Below are positions 1 to 5,962 of a stretch of 10,775 nt of DNA, piece after piece. How positions within the stretch are numbered: position 1 is the first letter of the stretch; every line of letters starts with the position of its first letter. A program made the translations under genes and the position numbers. This stretch comes from an uncultured Treponema sp. Its GTDB lineage: Bacteria > Spirochaetota > Spirochaetia > Treponematales > Treponemataceae. The stretch is taken from assembly GCA_937885235.1 (NCBI GenBank), contig CAKZZK010000243.1, forward strand, positions 1 through 10,775. Direction: 5' to 3'. The notes beneath the pieces were generated by a model. That model saw only the letters and a program-made list of their open reading frames with translations, was not told where the DNA came from and did not search any database.

Positions 1-263
1 GATACGCCCGCCAAAGTGAAGCACAGAAAAGTAAGCCGCATTTTTATGCCCAGCCCGTGCATCTGCCGCAGCTGGGTTCTCCCGGTCTGCACCATCACGG
101 TGCCCGCGCAGAAGAACAGGATGATCTTCATGAAGCTATGAAACACCATATGGGAAAGCCCCGCCGTCATGCCCTGCTGCGTCAGCAGGGAGAGGCCGAA
201 CAGCATATAGCTCAGATTACTGACGGTACTCCAGGCCAGGCGGCGCTTCATGTGCTGCTCCTT
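1..263 (-). pseudogene. Internal fragment of NuoL/NuoM/Mrp-type proton-translocating membrane subunit
   Basis: The minus strand is open from about 263 down to the window edge and encodes about 87 residues. It begins near EQHMKRRLAWSTVSNLSYM and continues through HMVFHSFMKIILFFCAG, a TGR segment and a MHGLGIKMRLTF segment. This is the conserved core of the complex I / Mrp antiporter / membrane-bound hydrogenase subunit family (Proton_antipo_M). That family has a KRRLAYSTVS loop, a helix carrying H...H..MK...FF.AG, and a following GL..KMP.TF turn. Such subunits sit in the cytoplasmic membrane and pump ions. Both ends are missing: the left end is cut by the window edge and the N-terminal half is lost where the sequence switches to ftsW on the opposite strand. 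The exact family member (NuoL, NuoM, MrpA/D, EchA/HyfB) cannot be decided from this piece. The style is clostridial. I am sure of the family and not of the subtype. Confidence 0.75.
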
Positions 264-896
264 GTCCTGGCAAAGGACCTCGGGAGCGCGTTGATTCTGT
301 TTGTGATTTATGTGGTCATGAGCTATGCTGCCCTGAAAAAATGGTACATCCTTCCGGTTGCGGGAGGCGTGGTCATGCTGGCGATGCTTGTTGCGGGGAA
401 GCTGATGACCCATGTCAGCAACCGGATTATTGCGTGGCTGGACCCGGTCAGCACGATTGACAATCAGGGCTATCAGGTCAGCCAGTCCCTGTTTGCCATC
501 GGCACCGGCGGCTGGGTTGGCTCAGGGCTTTTTCAGGGGAGGTCCTCTACGATTCCCGTGGTGACAAAGGACTTTATCTTTTCCGCCATTGTCGAGGAGA
601 TGGGAGCGCTTGTGGGGATTTCTCTGATTCTCATCTGCCTTTCGGTGGTGTTTTTATTCTTCCGGATTGCGAGAGAGCTGCGGGATGAATTTTATGTATA
701 TGTCTCTGTCGGTTTTGGAACCGCTTATGCGTTTCAGGTTTTTCTCACCATCGGCGGCTGTATCAAGCTGATTCCGTCCACGGGAGTGACGCTGCCTCTT
801 GTCAGCTATGGCGGCAGCTCCATCCTTGCAACCTTTATGGAGTTTTCGATTGTGGAAAGCCTTTACATGACAACAAAAAAGAGGGACAGCCGGTGA
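243..896 (+). CDS. FtsW/RodA/SpoVE-type SEDS glycosyltransferase, C-terminal half (5' truncated)
   Basis: SEDS proteins polymerise lipid II glycan strands in the cytoplasmic membrane, working with a class B PBP. The recognisable part starts near AALHVLLLVLAKDLGSALIL. It then shows the DP..TIDNQGYQVSQSLFAIGTGG segment, the DFIFSAIVEEMG segment and the family signature STGVTLPLVSYGGSS, with several hydrophobic helices between. Only about 215 residues of a usual 380-450 are present. The frame stays open upstream to an ATG at 57, but those 60-odd residues (rich in H, Q, E and R) are not SEDS-like. They are the antisense of the proton-pump fragment, so no genuine start exists here. The TGA stop overlaps the next gene's GTG start (GTGA), which is typical of a coupled SEDS-bPBP pair. 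The sequence resembles Lachnospiraceae homologues. Whether it is FtsW, RodA or SpoVE cannot be settled. Confidence 0.85.
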   Translation, partial: ALHVLLLVLAKDLGSALILFVIYVVMSYAALKKWYILPVAGGVVMLAMLVAGKLMTHVSNRIIAWLDPVSTIDNQGYQVSQSLFAIGTGGWVGSGLFQGRSSTIPVVTKDFIFSAIVEEMGALVGISLILICLSVVFLFFRIARELRDEFYVYVSVGFGTAYAFQVFLTIGGCIKLIPSTGVTLPLVSYGGSSILATFMEFSIVESLYMTTKKRDSR

Positions 897-1732
897 AAAA
901 GCAGAACATGAAAAAAACGAATAAGGGACGGGAGCTTAAGGTGATTCTTGCCATATTTCTGGCGGCATTTCTCCTTATGATTGTCTATCTCTGCTGGTTT
1001 TTACTTGCGGAGAGCGAGAGCTTTGTCAACAACCCCTATAATAAACGCATTGATGCGCTGGCAGAGAAAACGATTCGGGGAAGCATTCTGGCGGAGGACG
1101 GGACGGTGCTTGCCTATACCGAGCCCCTGGAAGGGGGAGAGGACCTGCGCGTATATCCCTTCCGTTCCGAATACGCGCATGCGGTGGGGTATCTTGGCTA
1201 TGGAAAGCTGGGGCTGGAAAACACCGCGAATTTTTATTTGCTGCGGAGTCACGATGCCACCGGAAAGCGCCTCCGTCATGCCTTTACCGGAGAAAAGAAT
1301 ATGGGCGACAGCCTTGTGACCACGCTGAATCCGGCGCTTCAGGACGCCGCTTGCCGGGCACTCTCGGATTACAAGGGAGCGGTCATCGCGATGGAGAGCG
1401 AAACCGGAAAGGTGCTTGCGGTGGTTTCAAAGCCGGATTTTGATCCGAATACGATTGCCGAGACCTACGAGGCACTTTCCCAGGATAATGAATCCGCCTC
1501 GCTCCTGAATCGCGCGACACAGGGGCGGTATGCGCCGGGCTCGACCTTCAAAATTCTGACTACGCTTGTCTATATGCACGAATATCCACGGACTATATGC
1601 ATAAATATCCACGGCTATGTGTACAAATATCCACGGCGATGTGCACGGATATCCACGGCGATGTGCACGGATATCCACGGCAATGCGCATAAATGTCCAC
1701 GGGCTATATGCACGAATATCCACGGACTATAG
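893..1732 (+). CDS. Class B penicillin-binding protein (transpeptidase), 3' truncated
   Basis: Class B PBPs cross-link peptidoglycan and pair with SEDS glycosyltransferases. The start is GTG at 893, preceded 6 nt upstream by GAGGGA (881-886) and overlapping the ftsW-like stop. The protein has a short basic cytoplasmic tail and one membrane anchor (about residues 17-38, VILAIFLAAFLLMIVYLCWF). A dimerisation-domain motif follows (RGSILAEDGTVLAYTE), then GYLGYGKLGLENT and a transpeptidase-domain start (LVTTLNPALQDAA, GAVIAMESETGKVLAVVSKPDFDPN). The catalytic STFK (S217) is present, but the SxN and KTG motifs are missing. The family is normally about 450-500 residues. After about residue 226-232 the reading frame runs into the tandem repeat and ends at a chance TAG at 1730-1732, so the last 45 or so residues are not PBP. 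It cannot be an active enzyme as it stands. The break is probably an assembly junction. Confidence 0.85.
   Translation: MKKQNMKKTNKGRELKVILAIFLAAFLLMIVYLCWFLLAESESFVNNPYNKRIDALAEKTIRGSILAEDGTVLAYTEPLEGGEDLRVYPFRSEYAHAVGYLGYGKLGLENTANFYLLRSHDATGKRLRHAFTGEKNMGDSLVTTLNPALQDAACRALSDYKGAVIAMESETGKVLAVVSKPDFDPNTIAETYEALSQDNESASLLNRATQGRYAPGSTFKILTTLVYMHEYPRTICINIHGYVYKYPRRCARISTAMCTDIHGNAHKCPRAICTNIHGL
1571..1731. repeat. Tandem repeat array, seven copies of a 22/23-bp unit
   Basis: Seven imperfect copies share a core ATATCCACGG, preceded by a variable ATGTGCACGG- or ATATGCACGA-like half. The core ATCCACGG (GTCCACGG in copy six) starts at 1584, 1607, 1629, 1651, 1673, 1695 and 1718, giving spacings of 23, 22, 22, 22, 22 and 23. 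Copies four and five are nearly identical. The first copy (from 1570) and the last (from 1704) match over 28 bp including flanks. Units four and five contain the short palindromes GTGCAC and GGATATCC. The array lies between the broken PBP gene and the helicase promoter region. Both strands happen to be open across it because the unit has no stop codons in some frames, but the resulting peptides (ISTAMCTDIHG-like) look like by-products. The function is unknown: a minisatellite or protein-binding array are both possible. Confidence 0.9.
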
Positions 1733-1762
1733 TACTGCTATCTACCACAAACACAAAATGCG

Positions 1763-1771
1763 TGCTATTAT
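1763..1771 (+). promoter_or_regulatory. Candidate extended -10 promoter element of the helicase gene
   Basis: TGCTATTAT matches an extended -10 (TGn plus TATTAT at 1766-1771). No good -35 is visible 16-18 bp upstream (TACCAC-like). Exactly six bases separate the hexamer from the ATG at 1778, so a transcript starting at the usual distance would begin at or next to the start codon. There is no Shine-Dalgarno sequence in the gap. This suggests a leaderless message but is only a sequence match. Confidence 0.4.
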
Positions 1772-1777
1772 TTCGCC

Positions 1778-3796
1778 ATGCCTATGGAAGAAAATCTTAA
1801 AAGAGAGCTGAATCCCGAGCAATACCGGGCTGTCACCACCATCGAGGGGCCCATACTCATCATCGCGGGGGCGGGAAGCGGCAAGACGAGGGTCATCACC
1901 TACCGCATTGCAAATATGCTGGAGAAAGGCATTCCCCAAAGCCAGATACTGGCACTCACGTTTACAAACAAGGCGGCGAAGGAGATGGCGGAGCGCATAA
2001 AATCGCTCACCGGCAAAAAGCTGCAAAACCTCACCATCAGCACATTCCATGCGTTCGGCGTCCGCATTCTAAGGCAGGACATAGACAAGCTGGGCTGGCG
2101 CACGAATTTTTCTATCTACGACGAGACAGACCGCTCGGCTCTCATAAAGGAGACAGGTCGAGAGCTACAGTTCACTGCGGACAACCTCGATGTGTACAGC
2201 ATCGGCGTGCTTTTCAGCGACATCAAGACAGGGCGCAAATCGTGGGGACAGGACAACGACCCCTACCGCGCACTGTATGAAGGCTATCAGGAAGGCTTAA
2301 AGCTCTTCAATGCCGTTGACTTTGACGACCTCATCACGCTGCCCATCAAGCTCTTCCGCGAGCACCCCGATGTGCTTGCCCAGTACAAAGACCGCTACAG
2401 ATATATCATGGTAGACGAATTTCAGGACACAAGCCATCAGCAGTACGAGATGATGCGGCTGCTTGCGGACAGAAACGTTGCCGTGGTGGGAGACGACGAC
2501 CAGTCCATTTATTCGTGGCGCGGGGCAGACTACCAGAACATCATCAATTTTGAAAAAGACTTTCCGGGCATGAAGGAAATCCGCCTTGAACAAAACTATC
2601 GCTCTACCGGCACGATTCTTGCGGCAGCAAATGGCGTCATCAAGCACAACACAAACCGCAAGGATAAAGAGCTGTGGAGCGGTAACGGAGACGGCAAGCC
2701 CATAGAAATCTATATGCCGGAAAACGAAGCCGCAGAGGCAGACTTCATAGCGGAAAGCATCCTCGGCATCTGTGCGGAGGAAAAGCGCAAGTATGATGAC
2801 TTCGGCGTGCTGATGCGGGCAAACACGCAGAGCCGCGCGATTGAAGAAGCCTTTCTCGAAAACAACATCCCCTACACCATGAGCGGAGGCACGAGCTTTT
2901 TTGAGCGCAAGGAAATAAAGGATATTATCAGCTACCTTCGTGTCATCGCAAACCATGATGATGACATAAACCTCTTGCGCATCATCAATACGCCGCGCAG
3001 GGGCATAGGCCGCAGCACAATAGAAGCCATCAACAAGGTTGCCTCAGATCTGGGGACATCCCTGTGGGAGTCCATGCAGGCAATTCTGGCGGCATCCGAA
3101 AAAGCCTGTCCCGTCAGCGAGGCGACAAAGGCAAATATCGAAGCGTTTGCGTCGATCATTGAAAGCAACAAGAATATGCTCGGGGGCAAGGGACTGAGCA
3201 AAAAAGTTCGCTCCATGGTGGAAAAAATCAATTACTTTGACTACCTCATCGGGGAAAATCCCAAGAGCGAAAAGGCAGCCCGCTTCAAGTATATGAACGT
3301 AGAAAGCCTCATAAAGAGCATGGAGCAATGGGAAAACAATCCCGACCACGAGGATACGAGCCTTTATGCTTACTTAAACCGCATCACCCTGCTTTCCCGC
3401 GATGACCTTGACAACGACGAGGGGGACAAGGGCAAAGTGAACCTTATGACCGTCCATGCAAGCAAGGGGCTGGAGTTTCCTGTTGTCTTCATTGCCGGTG
3501 CGGAGGAAGGGCTTATGCCCCACGCGCGGGCAGTGGCAGAAGGCGGAGATGCCGCCATTGAGGAAGAACGGCGGCTTTTCTATGTAGCAGTCACCAGGGC
3601 ACAGGACAGGCTCCTCATTTCCGCCTGTCATCACCGCAGACAGGCAGAGTGCGAGCCAAGCCGTTTTCTCGATGAAATCCCGGAGCAGCTCGTCAAGTAC
3701 CATGAGGCGGCAACAGAGCTTGCGGCAGAACAGGCGCATGAAATGCTGCAAAATATGCTCAAAAACTTTGCCCGTCCCCGTGTGCCAAAGCTTTAA
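1778..3796 (+). CDS. Rep/PcrA/UvrD-family superfamily 1A DNA helicase
   Basis: This is an ATP-dependent 3'-5' DNA helicase acting in repair and replication restart. All SF1A motifs are intact in the 672-residue product: Q motif (LNPEQ, Q15), Walker A AGAGSGKT (30-37), Ia TFTNKAAKEM, Walker B DEFQD (213-217), motif III GDDDQSIYSWRG (238-249), motif IV EQNYRST, motif V MTVHASKGLEF (557-567) and motif VI LFYVAVTRA (600-608). The length is nearer Rep (about 670) than PcrA or UvrD (about 720-740), and the C-terminal tail after motif VI is short. A precise name is not assigned because spirochaete members do not sort cleanly. Two in-frame ATGs (1778, 1784) are possible; neither has a ribosome binding site, and 1778 fits the -10 spacing. 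The gene is complete and has no sign of damage, unlike its left-hand neighbours. Confidence 0.95.
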   Translation: MPMEENLKRELNPEQYRAVTTIEGPILIIAGAGSGKTRVITYRIANMLEKGIPQSQILALTFTNKAAKEMAERIKSLTGKKLQNLTISTFHAFGVRILRQDIDKLGWRTNFSIYDETDRSALIKETGRELQFTADNLDVYSIGVLFSDIKTGRKSWGQDNDPYRALYEGYQEGLKLFNAVDFDDLITLPIKLFREHPDVLAQYKDRYRYIMVDEFQDTSHQQYEMMRLLADRNVAVVGDDDQSIYSWRGADYQNIINFEKDFPGMKEIRLEQNYRSTGTILAAANGVIKHNTNRKDKELWSGNGDGKPIEIYMPENEAAEADFIAESILGICAEEKRKYDDFGVLMRANTQSRAIEEAFLENNIPYTMSGGTSFFERKEIKDIISYLRVIANHDDDINLLRIINTPRRGIGRSTIEAINKVASDLGTSLWESMQAILAASEKACPVSEATKANIEAFASIIESNKNMLGGKGLSKKVRSMVEKINYFDYLIGENPKSEKAARFKYMNVESLIKSMEQWENNPDHEDTSLYAYLNRITLLSRDDLDNDEGDKGKVNLMTVHASKGLEFPVVFIAGAEEGLMPHARAVAEGGDAAIEEERRLFYVAVTRAQDRLLISACHHRRQAECEPSRFLDEIPEQLVKYHEAATELAAEQAHEMLQNMLKNFARPRVPKL

Positions 3797-3826
3797 AAAC
3801 AAAGCTAGGCAGATATGCGCCAAACA

Positions 3827-3835
3827 TGCTATACT
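3827..3835 (+). promoter_or_regulatory. Candidate extended -10 promoter element of the lipoprotein gene
   Basis: TGCTATACT carries a near-consensus TATACT (3830-3835) with an upstream TG. A weak TAGGCA (3806-3811) lies 18 bp before it as a possible -35. It is placed in the 75-bp gap after the helicase gene, giving a leader of about 30 nt that contains the GGAGGA ribosome binding site. It resembles the TGCTATTAT element before the helicase gene, which suggests the lipoprotein has its own promoter. Confidence 0.45.
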
Positions 3836-3858
3836 TGCTACCAGACTTTTGGACTTCT

Positions 3859-3864
3859 GGAGGA
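3859..3864 (+). promoter_or_regulatory. Ribosome binding site of the lipoprotein gene
   Basis: GGAGGA lies 7 nt before the ATG at 3872 and fixes the start of the lipoprotein gene. Confidence 0.75.
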
Positions 3865-3871
3865 ATAGATA

Positions 3872-4711
3872 ATGAAGAAAAACCTCAAAACCATCTCGTA
3901 TATGGTGCTGTGTTCTGCCGCAATGCTGTGCTCCGTACTGATTTCATCCTGTGCTTCTTCGCCCCCAGAGCCGCAGACGGAGGAAGAGGAAATCCCCTTT
4001 ATTGAGCCTGAAGACCCTCCGCCGCCCGTTGCAGCACCTCCGGCAAGCGCAGTGCACAAAGACGACAGCAATGACAGGACGCCAGAGCCCGCTGTTTCGG
4101 AGCCCGCCATTCCAGATGCCGCCGCTGTTTTGAACGAAGAAGAAAAAGAAGCAGCCCTTGCAGAAGAAGAACCTGCTCCGCCGCAAGAGCCGGAACAGCA
4201 GCTTGGTGAAAAGGAAAATGTTGGTCTGGTCGTGGAAAGCACAAGGCCTGTCACAGGCATAATCGCAGAATATGTCCCCGTGGAAGTCCTGCCGGAAATC
4301 ATATTTAAAGGCAGGGGCGTGAAAGTTGAAGCAGAACAGATGCTGCTCACTGACTGCTCGGTAGAAAAAGACTTCCTTGCAAGCGGCGCTTACGGCGTGC
4401 TCCTTGGAGACAACAGCTCCCGCGCAGAGTTTGCCATCACCCTGCCCTCCGGAAGCTACGAATGCCTGGTAAGCGAGAAAGCCTTTGATACCGAAGAGTC
4501 AGCGTTTTATGTGCTCCTCAACGATAAGCCCTACCGTGTCTACCCAAGCAATCCCCCTCTCGGAAGCTGGGAGCTGACCATCCGCACGCCGATACAGATT
4601 GAGCTTGAAGAAGAGACAAGGCTCAGCGTCTCCCTCCAGACGCACAACGGCAGCGGAGAGGGAGAAACGGGAATGCAGGTGGACTACATCCAGTTTGTGC
4701 GTCTGGATTGA
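3872..4711 (+). CDS. Lipoprotein with Pro/Glu-rich linker and carbohydrate-binding-like C-terminal domain
   Basis: The 279-residue product starts with a lipoprotein signal peptide: MKKN, a hydrophobic stretch, then LISSC with Cys27 as the likely lipidated residue. Such a protein would be anchored to the inner or outer membrane. Residues about 30-115 are low-complexity, rich in Pro, Glu and Ala, and probably form an extended spacer. Residues about 150-279 look like a compact beta-sandwich: VEAEQM near the start, FAITLPSGSYECLV in the middle, LLNDKPYRVYP and GSWELTIRTPIQIEL, ending in VDYIQFVRLD. This order recalls CBM6/CBM35-type galactose-binding-like domains (EAE, then P.G.Y, then a gW..v stretch, then vDyI.l). 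That is inferred from pattern alone, so sugar binding is unproven. A clear SD supports the start. It converges on the minus-strand operon with a 22-bp gap. Confidence 0.8.
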   Translation: MKKNLKTISYMVLCSAAMLCSVLISSCASSPPEPQTEEEEIPFIEPEDPPPPVAAPPASAVHKDDSNDRTPEPAVSEPAIPDAAAVLNEEEKEAALAEEEPAPPQEPEQQLGEKENVGLVVESTRPVTGIIAEYVPVEVLPEIIFKGRGVKVEAEQMLLTDCSVEKDFLASGAYGVLLGDNSSRAEFAITLPSGSYECLVSEKAFDTEESAFYVLLNDKPYRVYPSNPPLGSWELTIRTPIQIELEEETRLSVSLQTHNGSGEGETGMQVDYIQFVRLD

Positions 4712-4733
4712 TGTTTTAAGCGTATTTGATTGA

Positions 4734-5924
4734 TTATTTTCCCAAATCGAGCATCCGCCTGTCATAGCTTGCGGGCGGGTCTTCAATAATGCTCCAATCA
4801 AAATCAAGGATACCGTGGGGCGGGAAAAGCGGCTTGACGGGCGGATGGCGGCGCGCATTGTTTGTGGTGACAATTTCCTGCAGCGACTGCCCATCTAAAA
4901 GCGTCAGATACGGCTCGCCAAAAGCGCAGATAGTCGCCGTGCGCACCGTGTAGCTGCTCGCCACGCCGTTTGCATCAGTCAGGTGTTTTTCCACCAGCAC
5001 GGTGTTGAGCACGTGGCTCTGCGGCAGCTCCGCGCTTTTATCGATATTCCGTATGCGCGTGCGCCGTCCCAGTGTGCAGGTGTACACATTGTCTGCAACG
5101 CGCAGATGCTTGGGGACATGGTATGTTTTATCGCCATCGGTAAAAAGCGCCTGTGCTTCAGCATCGTATTCCATATCCGTGCGCCAATAACGGATATGAT
5201 AGACCGCATCGTTCGTAATATAATAGGAAAGCAATTCCGTGCTCGTCACCGGCGGGGCAATCAGGATGCCGTTCGCATTGCCCACATCCTGCCAGTAGCC
5301 TTCAAGGAGATTTTCTGACTGTATGGTAATGCCATTGAGCAGAGAGCTCTGCGGCACAGAGTCGCTGTCCTCCACTTTGATGGCAAAGTTCAGATAAAGC
5401 TTGTCGCCAATGACGGCGATGGGAATATGATAGCTGTCCACCCCGCCAAGCTTCCTGCCCGCAAACTTTATCTCCATATCCCACGCACCGCTGTTCGCAG
5501 TTTCAGCAAAAAGGGCATCGCCGTCTTCCTGCGTGACGGGCTGCTGATAGCTCTGAAGAAAGAGCTCGTCGGTGAGGGGAGTAAAATGCAGCTCGACAAT
5601 CTCTACTTTTTCGGTTTCCGCATCGTTCCTGTCCCGCGCAAAATCAGCGGCGTATTCTGTGCTTTCAGCAGGGCGGTCATCATACCACTGGTAAAAAGTG
5701 CGGAGGACAAAGGTGGCAATGGCTCGCCCGCTTTCAGAAGAAAAATAACCCGTATTAAAGACAACATAGCGGTCATCGTTCTGCCATATTCCCGACAGCA
5801 AGGCGGGAACGCTTTCTTGGGTGACAGGCGACTCCTCAGTCCCCCCGGCGGCTTCGCTTTCCTGAGCGAACAAAAGCGCGCACGATAAAAAGAGGACGGC
5901 AATAGAACTAAGAGACTTCTTCAC
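4734..5924 (-). CDS. Exported protein of unknown function
   Basis: I do not recognise a family. The frame is open from 6032, but everything above 5963 lies inside thiI and is not signal-like, so I choose GTG at 5924 (396 residues). This gives a clean signal peptide, MKKSLSSIAVLFLSCALLFAQ, with cleavage likely after LFA (residue 20). LFLSC could alternatively be a loose lipobox. The mature protein is rich in aromatic and acidic residues. It holds two similar short motifs, ALLSGIWQND (41-50) and NLLEGYWQD (205-213), each starting a beta-rich stretch. This may mark an internal duplication of a lipocalin-like or small barrel domain. The C-terminal part ends with a Pro-rich tail (HPPVKPLFPPHG). 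The gene follows thiI by 38 bp with no SD; a GATACT hexamer sits 6 nt before the GTG. A periplasmic or surface location is inferred. Confidence 0.75.
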   Translation of the reverse strand: MKKSLSSIAVLFLSCALLFAQESEAAGGTEESPVTQESVPALLSGIWQNDDRYVVFNTGYFSSESGRAIATFVLRTFYQWYDDRPAESTEYAADFARDRNDAETEKVEIVELHFTPLTDELFLQSYQQPVTQEDGDALFAETANSGAWDMEIKFAGRKLGGVDSYHIPIAVIGDKLYLNFAIKVEDSDSVPQSSLLNGITIQSENLLEGYWQDVGNANGILIAPPVTSTELLSYYITNDAVYHIRYWRTDMEYDAEAQALFTDGDKTYHVPKHLRVADNVYTCTLGRRTRIRNIDKSAELPQSHVLNTVLVEKHLTDANGVASSYTVRTATICAFGEPYLTLLDGQSLQEIVTTNNARRHPPVKPLFPPHGILDFDWSIIEDPPASYDRRMLDLGK

Positions 5925-5962
5925 AATTTGAGTATCGGCATATAAAAGGAAAGATGCCAGTC

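Noticed and set aside
57..242. N-terminal 60-odd residues of the plus-strand frame that ends as the SEDS protein
   Set aside because: They are the antisense of a well-conserved proton-pump segment and show no SEDS features, so the frame from 57 is an artefact of the junction.
1571..1731. CRISPR array
   Set aside because: The units are back to back with no unique spacers, and no cas gene is visible.
1..1735. Genuine horizontal transfer of clostridial cell-wall genes into a spirochaete
   Set aside because: All three genes are broken, no mobility genes or target duplications flank them, and both joins show short dual-identity stretches typical of artefacts; not excluded without reads.
1427..1811. 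Short frames across the repeat on both strands (ISTAMCTDIHG-like and IRAYSPW-like peptides)
   Set aside because: They are open only because the repeat lacks stops in those frames; they have no start signals or recognisable composition.
3789..3806. Terminator after the helicase gene (AGCTTT and AAAGCT inverted pair)
   Set aside because: The stem is only 6 AT-rich base pairs and has no following T-tract.
4712..4733. Bidirectional terminator between the converging genes
   Set aside because: The 22-bp gap is AT-rich but forms no convincing hairpin.
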